This document shows positions 9,172 through 17,238 of a DNA stretch of 58,022 nucleotides, one piece after another. Position 1 is the stretch's first letter. Every line of letters begins with the position of its first letter. Position numbers and translations under genes: made by a program. This stretch comes from Burkholderiales bacterium (GTDB lineage: Bacteria; Pseudomonadota; Gammaproteobacteria; Burkholderiales; Burkholderiaceae_C): NCBI GenBank assembly GCA_019509985.1, contig JAEKLF010000068.1, positions 1-58,022 on the forward strand, read 5' to 3'. Under the pieces are notes generated by a model that saw only the letters and a list, made by a program, of their open reading frames with translations, was not told the origin of the DNA and searched no databases.

Positions 9172-10016
9172 CCTTGCACTCTCTGTTCGGCGAGAGCCCG
9201 CCACGCCGCCATCGTGCGCGCGGTGCGGCTCGGCGGCTGCGGCAGGCGACCGGGCATCAGCGAGGTCATCTTCTCGGTGACCCGGGTCAGGAAGGACATC
9301 GTGAAGAGCAGCGGCAAGGCCATCAGGCGCAGGCCATCGGGCGTGTCGGCCTGGAACTGGGCCAGTTGCTGCATCGGGAAGGGCAGCGTGTGCGCGTACT
9401 GCGACAACTGCATGGTCACCACGTTGTGCCAGTCGGCGTTCACGCCGCTCAGCGCGCAGCGTTGCCGCTGGCTCAGGTGGAAGGCCGGCGGGTCTCCCCG
9501 GGCCAGCCTGCGGCGCAGCTCGGCCTGCAGCTCGGCCGGCAGCGTGGCGAGGAACTCGTGGCTCCCTAGGTCGGCCTGCAGGCGCTGCGTATCGGCACGA
9601 AAGCCTGCGATGAGCGGATCCCTGGAGCCGATGTCGCCCAGCATCTTCAGGCGGCGGGCCTTGTCGTGCAGCTCCCAGAGCAGCAGCCGAAACTCGCGCT
9701 CCGGCTCGCCCACGTCATGGCCGGCGACGTACTCGAAGGCATCGTGGGCTTCGACGACGCAGCGCGCCACGGCGCTCAGCGAGGGCACCTCCCAGAGTTC
9801 GGCGGCCTCGCGGCTGTTGGGGTCGGTCGCGAGCCGGCGCAGCACGATGCTGTGGGACAGCAGCTTGAAAAAAATCTGCGCGCCGTAGCCGGCATGGCGT
9901 GAGGGCGGGGTGGCGCCGATCAGGGATTGGGACACCGCCTTGGCGTACTCCAGAATGGCATCGAATTCGCGGACCTTGCTGCGGTAGTCGGCCCAGGTGT
10001 TGACTGCATCCAGCAT
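9168..10016 (-). CDS. Protein of unknown function, all-helical
   Basis: I do not recognise this 282-residue protein with confidence. It has no signal peptide or membrane segment. The sequence is helix-rich, with regions such as FFKLLSHSIVLRRL, VARCVVEAHDAFEYVAG and ELQAELRRRLARGD. The general character (VVEAHDAFEYV, many His/Glu in amphipathic helices) recalls DUF5677-like proteins, but that is only a suggestion. It is the last gene of the leftward GH43-esterase unit, 49 bases after the esterase stop, and its stop overlaps that of GH115. A pectin-specific job is not evident. Confidence 0.7.
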   Translation of the reverse strand: MLDAVNTWADYRSKVREFDAILEYAKAVSQSLIGATPPSRHAGYGAQIFFKLLSHSIVLRRLATDPNSREAAELWEVPSLSAVARCVVEAHDAFEYVAGHDVGEPEREFRLLLWELHDKARRLKMLGDIGSRDPLIAGFRADTQRLQADLGSHEFLATLPAELQAELRRRLARGDPPAFHLSQRQRCALSGVNADWHNVVTMQLSQYAHTLPFPMQQLAQFQADTPDGLRLMALPLLFTMSFLTRVTEKMTSLMPGRLPQPPSRTARTMAAWRALAEQRVQG

Positions 10017-10065
10017 GCTTGCTTCATTGAACGTGACCCGCCGAGGTTAAGCGAAGCCGCGAGGC

Positions 10066-10827
10066 TCACAGTTTGGCGTCCACCCAGCGCGCCGCGAGCG
10101 CGGGCCACTGGCCCTGCGTGCCGCCCAGCCCGCGCAGCGCGAAGCCGTGTTCGGCCTGCGGGAAGACATGGGCCTCCACGTCCAGCCCATGCTCCTGCGC
10201 GGCCTTGATGAGGTTGAGGGCATGGTCGATGGGCACGATGGGGTCGTGCAGCGCGTAGGCCAGGAAGACGGGACAGCGCGGCAGGCCGTGCGGCTCGCCG
10301 GCGATGCCGATGGGCCAGGCGTCGTAGAAGGCCTGCTTCTCGAGCGGCGGATAGTCGGGCTTGTTGGCCGGGGCCTTGTGGTCGCGATGGTTGGCGTTGA
10401 GGGGCGCGTAGGCGATGACGGCGCCGGCACTCTCGCCCTGGCAGGCCATCACGCCGGCGAGGTGGCCGCCCGAGGACAGGCCCACGTGCAGCAGCGGCAG
10501 CGGCGGCAGCGTGGCGAGATGGTCCAGCGCCAGCAGGCCGTCCTGCAGCGCGATGTCGAAGGGTTGGCCGTGCTGGCCGGGCAGGCGGTGCACCAGCACG
10601 TAGGCGTCCAGCCCCAGCGTGTTCAGCCACTGCGCGATCTCGACGCCTTCCTTGTCGTGCATCAGTTGCAGGTAGCCGCCGCCCGCGTAGACGAGCGCGC
10701 GGCCTCGCGCGGGCGTGGTCGACGGGTAGGCGTGCAGCTCGGCGCGGGTGGGGCGGCGGCAGATGCGGTCCGGAGCCTGGCCCTCGAAGACGTTGGCCGC
10801 GCCGGCTGACAGGGCAATGAGGCTCAT
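10066..10827 (-). CDS. Alpha/beta-hydrolase, probable carbohydrate esterase
   Basis: The start at 10827 is set by the ATGA overlap with the upstream GH43 stop and gives 253 residues. The alpha/beta-hydrolase features are clear: an oxyanion-loop glycine run (YAGGGYLQL), a nucleophile elbow GLSSGGHLAG (GxSxG), an acid in LHDPIVP, and the catalytic His in EHGFALRG. The layout resembles acetyl-esterases of the BD-FAE/Axe type. I see no convincing signal peptide, so it may act in the cytoplasm on imported acetylated oligosaccharides. Pectin is heavily acetylated, so de-O-acetylation is a sensible role, but the substrate is inferred. Confidence 0.8.
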   Translation of the reverse strand: MSLIALSAGAANVFEGQAPDRICRRPTRAELHAYPSTTPARGRALVYAGGGYLQLMHDKEGVEIAQWLNTLGLDAYVLVHRLPGQHGQPFDIALQDGLLALDHLATLPPLPLLHVGLSSGGHLAGVMACQGESAGAVIAYAPLNANHRDHKAPANKPDYPPLEKQAFYDAWPIGIAGEPHGLPRCPVFLAYALHDPIVPIDHALNLIKAAQEHGLDVEAHVFPQAEHGFALRGLGGTQGQWPALAARWVDAKL

Positions 10828-11840
10828 CGCGTCTCCGGCAGCGGCAGGCCGAAGTCGGGCATGCCGTCGGCGGTGAAGGCGAGCGGTTGCACGCGAGTGG
10901 CGCGACCGGTGTCCTTCAGCGGGTCGCCGACGATGTCGCGGTAGTTGCGGGCGTGAAAGACATTCAGCACCGTGCCGTCGGGTTCGACGACGAAGCTGTT
11001 GTGGCCGGGCCCGTAGATGCCGTTCTCCGGGCTGCCGGTGAAGACCGGGCCGGGCGACTTCCGCCAGGACTTCGGGTCCATCAGATCGGCGTTCTCGTCG
11101 GCCCACAGCAGACCCAGGCAGTATTCGGCGCCGGTGCCCGCGGCCGAGTAGGTCATGAAGACGCGGCCGCCGTGGATGAGCACTGCCGGTGCCTCGTTGA
11201 CGGTGTGGCGCACCTTCTCCCAGGCGAACTCGGGCTGGCTGAGGCGCACCTGCGGCCCTTGCAGTTCGGTCGGGCTCTTCATGCGGGAGATGAAGATGTC
11301 GGTGCTGTGGTTCTTCTTGGCCGGGTCGGTCTGGGCCCAGGCCATGTAGCGGCGGCCGCGGTGCTCGAAGACGGTGGCGTCGAGCGTGAACGTCTCCCAC
11401 TGCGTGCGGATCTGGCCGCGCTCGGTCCACTCGCCCTGCAGGGGGTCGGGCGACGCGTTCTCCAGCGCCCACAGGCGAATCTTCCACGGCTCCTTGGCCT
11501 CGCCGGCGCTGAAGTAGATGAACCAGCGGCCGTCGATGAAGTGCAGCTCGGGTGCCCAGATGTGCTGGCTCATCGGGCCTTGTTCATGGCGACGCCAGAT
11601 CACCTGGGGCATCGCCGTTGCCAGGCCGGCGATGCTGCGCGCGCGGCGCAGCTCGAGCCGGTCGTACTCCGGCACCGTGGCCATCAGGTAGTACCAGCCG
11701 TCGCTGTGGCGCAGCACCTGAGGGTCGGCGCGCTGGGGGATCAGCGGGTTGGGCCAGGCGTTTGCGAAGGCCGGTGCAGGGAGCAGTGAGGTGAGCAGGG
11801 CGAGGAGGGTGGAGCGGCGGGACAGGGCGAGGTGGGGCAT
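10824..11840 (-). CDS. GH43 family glycosidase (arabinofuranosidase/arabinanase type), secreted
   Basis: A 338-residue GH43 enzyme. The start at 11840 places a twin-arginine-like signal (LSRRSTLLALLTSLLPAPAFA) at the N-terminus; a longer start (MALTRQRK, 11903) would bury this signal and run into repeat DNA. The three GH43 acids are visible: Asp in RADPQVLRH, the pKa-modulating Asp in FTLDATVFE, and the acid Glu in TVNEAPAVL. The motif IWAPELHFIDGRWFIYFS is characteristic of the family. Length and motifs suit exo-acting arabinofuranosidases that trim arabinan side chains of pectin. It overlaps the esterase gene by ATGA. Upstream is a composite repeat with strong hairpins, so this gene probably begins a separately transcribed unit. 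Confidence 0.88.
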   Translation of the reverse strand: MPHLALSRRSTLLALLTSLLPAPAFANAWPNPLIPQRADPQVLRHSDGWYYLMATVPEYDRLELRRARSIAGLATAMPQVIWRRHEQGPMSQHIWAPELHFIDGRWFIYFSAGEAKEPWKIRLWALENASPDPLQGEWTERGQIRTQWETFTLDATVFEHRGRRYMAWAQTDPAKKNHSTDIFISRMKSPTELQGPQVRLSQPEFAWEKVRHTVNEAPAVLIHGGRVFMTYSAAGTGAEYCLGLLWADENADLMDPKSWRKSPGPVFTGSPENGIYGPGHNSFVVEPDGTVLNVFHARNYRDIVGDPLKDTGRATRVQPLAFTADGMPDFGLPLPETR

Positions 11841-11900
11841 GGCTTCAGATGGCGGGGTGGTGTCGCGGTTGCTGATGATTTTGCGTTGGCGCGTGAGGGC

Positions 11901-12320
11901 CATGCCGGGAGTTCGCCCCGGCGGGCGACCTTCTTTTTGAGCGACCAAAAAGAAGGCAAAAAGTCGCCCCCGAACCGCCCGGCCCTTAGCCGCGCAGCGG
12001 GCTGCCCTGTGCTGCTCAGGCCTTGAGGGCTCGCGCAAAACTCCCTTCGCTACGCTGCGGTCAAACAGTTGCGCGGAGTCAGTGCTTGAAGCGAGCTGCG
12101 CTCGCGCCCTCAAGGCCTTGCGCTGCTCGGCGGGCTCAGAGGGGGTGTGATGGAATAGCTGGCGACAGCCGGCTTTCGGGCTTGGCTGTTCAGGAGCCTC
12201 CCCTTCTAAACCGCCGAGCATCGCAGGGGACCCCGCAGGGGCGGTTTTGCAGGGGAGAGCTTTTTGCCTACTTTTTGGCGGCGCAAAAAGTAGGTCGCCC
12301 ACCGGGGCAAAGTCCCGGCG
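11901..12320. repeat. Composite modular repeat, copy 1 (hairpin-bounded)
   Basis: This block fills nearly all of the 528-base gap between GH43 and GH2. It opens with a perfect 11-bp stem (CCTTCTTTTTG ... CAAAAAGAAGG, 11929-11956) and closes with a second (CCTACTTTTTG ... CAAAAAGTAGG, 12267-12294). The outer ends are loosely inverted (CGCCCCGGCGGGCGACC against GGTCGCCCACCGGGG). A second copy in the same orientation lies at 31910-32450. The open frames inside it (for example the FLSDQKEGKKSP and KVGKKLSPAKPPL peptides) are low-complexity shadows, not genes. The stems could terminate transcription in both directions. Confidence 0.85.
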
Positions 12321-12368
12321 CAGTGCGGCGAACGCTGGTACTTCTGCCAAAAGCAAGCGCCTGCAGAC

Positions 12369-14204
12369 TCACCTCTGCATCCCGCGGTAGTGCTCCGCCA
12401 GCACGTCAAACGCCAGCTTGCGCTGCCCCGTCTCCGAGATCAGCCCCTTGCGGTTCCAGCCGTTCTGGTAGACCGGGTGTTCGCGGCGCGGCGAGCGGAA
12501 GTCCTTCAGCACCCAGGGCGACAGGCCGCGCAAAGTCGGCACGTTGGCCGCCATCGCGAGCGTGGCACGGTAGTAGTCGGCCTGGTAGTCCTCGGAGAAC
12601 TTGCGCCGCACGGTGGGGTCGCGCAGGCCGGCCACCGCGTCGGCGCCAAACTCGGAGAACAGCAGCGGTTTGTCGACCGGCACGTCCCAGCGCAGGCGGC
12701 GCACGGTGTCCAGCGTGTCGTCGCCGTACCAGCCGGCATAGGTGTTGACGGCGATGACGTCGAGCTGGGGCAGCAGCGGGTCGGCGATGCGCACGGTGTC
12801 GCCATTGCGTTCGACGAGCAGGGCCGCGCTGACGAGGCGGCTCGCGTCCAGCGCGCGCACGGTCTGGGCCAGTGCGGTGTGGAAGCGCGTGCGCGCCTCC
12901 GTCACCGGCGTCTCGTTGCCGATGCTCCACAGCGCGATGGCGGCGCGGTTGCGGTCGCGGTAGATGGTCTCGGCCTGCATGCGCCGCGCCTTGTCCAGCA
13001 CGGCGGGGCTGTCCCAGTCCACCGTCCAGTAGACGGGAATCTCGCTCCACACCAGCAGGCCCAGTTCGTCGGCCGCGCGCAGCATGGCCTCGCTGTGCGG
13101 GTAGTGGGACAGGCGCACGTAGTTGCCGTGCAGGCCCTCCTTGACCTCGTTCAGCAGCCGGCGCGCCGCGACGTCGTCGATGCGGCGCGCGGGGTTGGGG
13201 CCGATCTCTTCCTCGTGGATGGAGATGCCGCGCAGGAAGACGGGCTGGCCGTTGAGCAGGATCTCGCTGCCGCGCACGGCGATCGTGCGAAAGCCGATGC
13301 GGTCGCGCACGCGGTCGGGGCCGGCCTCGAAGTCCACGTCATACAGCGCCGGCGACTCGGGCGACCAGCGCTTCAGCGCGGCCGGCGCGGGCGTGTCGAA
13401 GCGGGCCTCGCCGCTGGCATCGGTGCGTGAGCGCAGCGTGAGGCCGAGGGCCGCGATGCGCAGGCTGACGGTCTGGCCGGCCGACTGCGGGCCGTTGAGC
13501 TGCAGGCTGCCGACGAGGTGGCCGCCGTCGCTCAGGCGCAGCGTCGCGTCGTCGATGAAGGTGGCCGGCGCCTGGATCAGCTTCACCGGCCGCGTGATGC
13601 CGCCGTAGAGGTCCCAGTCGGTGATCTCGCCGGGGATGGTCTGCGCATCGTGCTTGGAATCGACGCCGACGACGAGGCGGTTGCCGGTCTCGCGCAGGGC
13701 TTGCGTGACCTCGACGACGAAGGGCGTGAAGCCGCCTTCGTGGCGGCCAACCTCCTTGCCGTTGAGGAAGACCATGGCGCGGTAGTTCACGGCCTCGAAG
13801 CGCAGGAAGCTGCGCTGGCCGGGCTGGGGCCTGACCGCGTCGAAGCGGCGCTGGAACCACATCAGGCCGTCGAAGTAGCGCAGCTCGGGCACGGCGGAAT
13901 TCCAGGCACCGGGCAGCTCCATCGTCGGACCGCGGTCAAGGTCGTACTCGAAGAAGCCGACGCCGCCCTGGGCCTCGGCCGTCGCCACGTCGACATCGCG
14001 GAAGCGCTCCATGCGCGGCTTGGCGGGCCAGCCGTTGATGTCGGTGAGGCCCGTGCGATAGAGATCCTTGGAATAGGTCCAGCGGCCCGACAGGTCCTGC
14101 GCCGGGGGGCGGGCCGTCAGCAGCAGGGATGGGCGCAGCGTGTCGGCGGCGAAGGCGGACGAGCCGAGGACGCAGGCCAGGGCGAGAGTGATCCAGACGC
14201 GCAT
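12369..14204 (-). CDS. GH2 family beta-glucuronidase-like glycosidase, secreted
   Basis: A 611-residue GH2 enzyme with a Sec signal peptide (residues 1-19, ending SSAFA). A sugar-binding jelly roll (about 80-210; LPGAWNSAVPELRYFDGLMW), an immunoglobulin-like domain and a TIM barrel follow. The acid/base is Glu431 in WSIGNETP and the nucleophile Glu518 in LLFSEFGAD. An N-x-K motif (WNRKGL, Asn584 and Lys586) matches the carboxylate-recognising pair of beta-glucuronidases, so a terminal beta-linked uronic acid (glucuronate or galacturonate) is the probable substrate rather than galactose. It lies 12 bases after rhaM at the end of the rhamnose operon, so side-chain trimming and rhamnose catabolism are co-expressed. 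Confidence 0.88.
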   Translation of the reverse strand: MRVWITLALACVLGSSAFAADTLRPSLLLTARPPAQDLSGRWTYSKDLYRTGLTDINGWPAKPRMERFRDVDVATAEAQGGVGFFEYDLDRGPTMELPGAWNSAVPELRYFDGLMWFQRRFDAVRPQPGQRSFLRFEAVNYRAMVFLNGKEVGRHEGGFTPFVVEVTQALRETGNRLVVGVDSKHDAQTIPGEITDWDLYGGITRPVKLIQAPATFIDDATLRLSDGGHLVGSLQLNGPQSAGQTVSLRIAALGLTLRSRTDASGEARFDTPAPAALKRWSPESPALYDVDFEAGPDRVRDRIGFRTIAVRGSEILLNGQPVFLRGISIHEEEIGPNPARRIDDVAARRLLNEVKEGLHGNYVRLSHYPHSEAMLRAADELGLLVWSEIPVYWTVDWDSPAVLDKARRMQAETIYRDRNRAAIALWSIGNETPVTEARTRFHTALAQTVRALDASRLVSAALLVERNGDTVRIADPLLPQLDVIAVNTYAGWYGDDTLDTVRRLRWDVPVDKPLLFSEFGADAVAGLRDPTVRRKFSEDYQADYYRATLAMAANVPTLRGLSPWVLKDFRSPRREHPVYQNGWNRKGLISETGQRKLAFDVLAEHYRGMQR

Positions 14205-14216
14205 CGCGGCCCTCCC

Positions 14217-14537
14217 TCAGTTGAAGTGGAAGAGAGGTTGCAGCGGCCACTGGCGCGGCTTGTTGTCTGGCTCGACCTCCATCAGGTCGGCCATGTAGTC
14301 CCACCAGCGGCGCATGACGGGCTGCTGGGGCAGGGCGTCGAAGGCGGTGCCGGGCTTGCGCTTGAGGACGGCGAAGAGCGAGAGCGTCGCCTCGTCCAGG
14401 AAGATCCAGTAGTCGTGGATGCCAGCCTCGCGCAGGGCCGCGGCGAGGTCGGGCCAGAGCTCGTCGTGGCGGCGCTTGTACTCCGGCACGACGCCGGGCC
14501 TGAGCTGCATCTTGAAGGCCAGGGTTTCGTCGTTCAT
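14217..14537 (-). CDS. rhaM: L-rhamnose mutarotase
   Basis: The 106-residue protein matches RhaM in length and sequence: LAFKMQLRPGVVPEYKRRHD at the start, then ELWPDL, HDYWIFLDE and a Trp-rich segment RRWWDYMADLM. It interconverts the anomers of L-rhamnose and so feeds the isomerase. The start is fixed by a strong AAGGAGACA ribosome site just before the ATG at 14537. It sits between a pectin GH28 and a GH2 gene in the same leftward unit as rhaI and rhaEW, which confirms rhamnose as the sugar being catabolised. Confidence 0.95.
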   Translation of the reverse strand: MNDETLAFKMQLRPGVVPEYKRRHDELWPDLAAALREAGIHDYWIFLDEATLSLFAVLKRKPGTAFDALPQQPVMRRWWDYMADLMEVEPDNKPRQWPLQPLFHFN

Positions 14538-14549
14538 CCCGTTGTCTCC

Positions 14550-15917
14550 TTATTGAATGTCCTGCTCCGACATCGGCAGGGCGGACACGTCGCGGCGGCG
14601 CAGCGCGGGATCATGACGCCAATGGGCGTTGCCCAGCCCGGTCAGCTCGATGCCTGACCCGACCGCGATGGGCTCGCCCAGCGCCAGCCGGCTGTCCACG
14701 AAGCGCCAGTCCGCGGCGTCCTGCACGTGGCCGCCGCGGCGGGCCTCGATGTCCAGCCCGGTGAAGCGAAAGCCCCGCAGCGGTGCTTCGGCATAGGCGT
14801 CGACCTCGAAGGCGACCGCTGCGCCCCGGGCCTTGAGGCGCTCGATGCGCACGCCGTCCACCTGGACCCGGCCGCGCTCAGCCGGCACCGGCGCGGCCAG
14901 GTCGAGCCAATGGTCGGGCGCGCCGGCGCGTTCGCCATCGGGGATGTGGGCGCAGCTGAAGGCGGGGTTCCAGTTCATCGTCACGCGCAGGGCGGTGGGC
15001 ACGTCGTGCAGAGACAGGTCGCTGATCGTCACGGCCTCGATGAAGCCGCCGCGGCTGGGGGCGGACTTGAACAGCAGGCCGACCGGCACCGGCGCGTGGA
15101 CGTCGATGCGCCGCGCGGTGATGCGCCGGAACCCGCCCGAGGTTTCGCTGCCGAAGGTCAGGCCGGCGGCGCCTTCGCGGACGATGCAGTCGCTGATCGA
15201 GATGTCTTCGCAGGGCCGCGCCACCCGCAGGCCATCGGCGTCGCGGCCGGCCTTGAGGACGATGGCGTCGTCATTGCCGGCGATGTCGGCACGGCGGATC
15301 TGCACGCGGCGCGAGGAGTCGATGTCGATGCCATCGGTGGACGGGCCCCGCGCGTCGCCGTCGTTGTTGCGCAGGGTGATGCCGTCCACGACCACGTCTT
15401 CCGAGTAGCAGAGGTGCAGCGTCCAGAAGCCCGAGCGGCGCAGCAGCAGGCCCTCGCCGATGTGGATGCGGGCGGACTCGAACACCTGGATGAGACGGGG
15501 GCGCTGGGCGTCGAAGTCCGATGCCCAGCGCAGGCCGCGTGGCTCGTAGCGGGCACGCAGGGCCCAGTAGCTGTCCCAGAAGACCTGGCCATCGCCGTCG
15601 ATGCAGCCTTCGCCAAGCAGGCCGACGTCATGCTCCCCGTAGATGTTGACCAGCGCGGCCGGCCAGCGCATCTCGATGCCGGACACGCGGGTCGGCAGCA
15701 GCGGGTAATCCGCCAGGTTGCGCGATCCCAGCAGCGTGGCGCCGCGATCCAGCCGCAGCGTCATGCCGCTCTTCAGGAACAGCGAGCCCGTCAGGTAGGT
15801 GCCGGGCGGGACCCGCAGCGTCGTGCGCTGCAGTGCTGCGGCGTCGATGGCGGCCTGCAGCGCCCGCGTGTCGAGCGTGATGCCGTCGCCGCGTGCGCCG
15901 AAGTCCTTGGCGTCCAC
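14550..15917 (-). CDS. GH28 family glycosidase (polygalacturonase/rhamnogalacturonan hydrolase fold), cytoplasmic
   Basis: A 455-residue right-handed beta-helix protein of GH28. It begins directly with the first family motif (KDFGARGDGITLDTRALQAA), so there is no room for a signal peptide and it should be cytoplasmic. The start is GTG at 15917, one base after the rhaI stop. The active-site acids are present as STDGIDIDS and GNDDAIVLK. The usual GHG motif is replaced by GSE (GLTFGSETSGG) and the RIK motif by FKSAPSRGG, a variant seen in bacterial exo-acting members. It likely removes galacturonate or rhamnose from short rhamnogalacturonan oligosaccharides after import; the exact bond is unknown. 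Confidence 0.87.
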   Translation of the reverse strand: MDAKDFGARGDGITLDTRALQAAIDAAALQRTTLRVPPGTYLTGSLFLKSGMTLRLDRGATLLGSRNLADYPLLPTRVSGIEMRWPAALVNIYGEHDVGLLGEGCIDGDGQVFWDSYWALRARYEPRGLRWASDFDAQRPRLIQVFESARIHIGEGLLLRRSGFWTLHLCYSEDVVVDGITLRNNDGDARGPSTDGIDIDSSRRVQIRRADIAGNDDAIVLKAGRDADGLRVARPCEDISISDCIVREGAAGLTFGSETSGGFRRITARRIDVHAPVPVGLLFKSAPSRGGFIEAVTISDLSLHDVPTALRVTMNWNPAFSCAHIPDGERAGAPDHWLDLAAPVPAERGRVQVDGVRIERLKARGAAVAFEVDAYAEAPLRGFRFTGLDIEARRGGHVQDAADWRFVDSRLALGEPIAVGSGIELTGLGNAHWRHDPALRRRDVSALPMSEQDIQ

Positions 15918-15918
15918 C

Positions 15919-17217
15919 TCAGACGATGCCGCTGCCTGAAGCGCCCGCCTTGGGCGGGCGCTTGACCGCAGCCTTCTCGCGGTAGCCGCTGGCGCGATAG
16001 GCCGCGACCGGGTCGGCGGCGCCGCCGGCGCGCACGCGCGCCATCGCGAGGATGGGGCTGACGTCGGTGCGGAAGGCGCGCTTCAATGTCTGCGCCGACT
16101 GCAGCGCATCGTTGGCTTCCTGGAAGCCTGCGAGCGCCTTGCGGTCCACCAGTGCAGCCTGCACGAAGGCGCGTTGCACTTCCACCGCGCTGCTCATCAG
16201 GCTCTCGATCGGGTCGGTCACGTTGTGCGACTGGTCCAGCATGTAGGCGGGCTTGAAGGCCGCGCCGTCGCGGCCGGCCGCATCGGCCAGCTCGTTGAAG
16301 ACGAGGAAGAGCTGGAAGGGGTCGATGGAGCCGGAGTCCAGGTCGTCGTCGCCGTATTTGCTGTCGTTGAAGTGGAAGCCGCCGAGCTTGCCGAACTGCG
16401 CCAGGCGCGCCACGATCATCTCGATGTTGGTGTTGGGCGCGTGGTGGCCCAGGTCGACCAGACACTTGGCTTTGTCGCCCAGCGTTTGCGCGGCGGCGAA
16501 GCTGGTGCCCCAGTCGGCGATGACGGTGCAGTAGAAGGCCGGCTCGAACAGCTTGTGCTCGATGTACATCAGCCAGTCGTCCGGCAGCGCGGCGTAGATG
16601 CCGCGGGCGCTGTCCAGGTAGCGCTCCAGTGAACCACGCAGGTTGTGCTGGCCGGGGAAATTGGCACCGTCGCCCACCCACACCGTCAGGCCCTTGGAGC
16701 CCAGCGTCCTGCCGAGTTCGATGCAGTCGATGTTGTGCGCCACGGCCTGCTCGCGGGCGGCGGGGCTTTGCGACGTGAGGCTGCCGTACTTGTAGCTGTG
16801 GGCCTGGCCGGGCTGGTCCTGGAAGGTGTTGGAGTTCACCGCGTCGAAGGCGAGGCCCAGGCTGTCGGCCTGCTGGCGCAGCGCCTTGGGGTCGCCCGGC
16901 TTGTCCCAGGGGAAGTGCAGCGACACGGTCGGCGTGGCGCGCGTCAGCTGATGGATGACGGCACAGTCCTCCAGCTTCTCGGTCACGTCACGCGGCTCGC
17001 CCTTGCCAGGGAAGCGCGCGAAGCGGGTGCCGCCCGTGCCCACGCCCCAGCTGGGCAGGGCGACGGCGAAGGTCTGGGCGGTGGCGGTCAGCGCCTCGAT
17101 GTCCACGCCGCGGCGCGACAGCATGCCGCCGAGCGCGTCGTAGTCGGCCTGCAGCGTGGCGCGCTGGCCGGCGTTGTGTTGCTCGACCTGGCCGGCGTCG
17201 ATGATCTGAGTGGTCAT
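15919..17217 (-). CDS. rhaI: L-rhamnose isomerase (Pseudomonas/Rhizobium type)
   Basis: The 432-residue enzyme converts L-rhamnose to L-rhamnulose. It belongs to the xylose-isomerase-like family rather than the E. coli RhaA family: conserved blocks include PSWGVGTGGTRFARFPGKGE, MYIEHKLFEPAFY, CLVDLGHHAPNTNIE and FHFNDSKYGDDDLD, which carry the metal-binding Glu, Asp and His residues. The Arg/Lys-rich C-terminus (KAAVKRPPKAGASGSG) is typical of this type. A GGAGACAACC ribosome site precedes the ATG. It lies 21 bases after rhaEW and 1 base before the GH28 start, so the three genes are in one transcript. Confidence 0.95.
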   Translation of the reverse strand: MTTQIIDAGQVEQHNAGQRATLQADYDALGGMLSRRGVDIEALTATAQTFAVALPSWGVGTGGTRFARFPGKGEPRDVTEKLEDCAVIHQLTRATPTVSLHFPWDKPGDPKALRQQADSLGLAFDAVNSNTFQDQPGQAHSYKYGSLTSQSPAAREQAVAHNIDCIELGRTLGSKGLTVWVGDGANFPGQHNLRGSLERYLDSARGIYAALPDDWLMYIEHKLFEPAFYCTVIADWGTSFAAAQTLGDKAKCLVDLGHHAPNTNIEMIVARLAQFGKLGGFHFNDSKYGDDDLDSGSIDPFQLFLVFNELADAAGRDGAAFKPAYMLDQSHNVTDPIESLMSSAVEVQRAFVQAALVDRKALAGFQEANDALQSAQTLKRAFRTDVSPILAMARVRAGGAADPVAAYRASGYREKAAVKRPPKAGASGSGIV

Positions 17218-17238
17218 GGTTGTCTCCTGGCCGCTGTT

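Noticed and set aside
11850..12360. Small frames in the composite repeat (FLSDQKEGKKSP-type peptides)
   Set aside because: The same peptides appear in the second copy at 31.9-32.4 kb in several frames and directions. They come from the repeat hairpins, not from genes.
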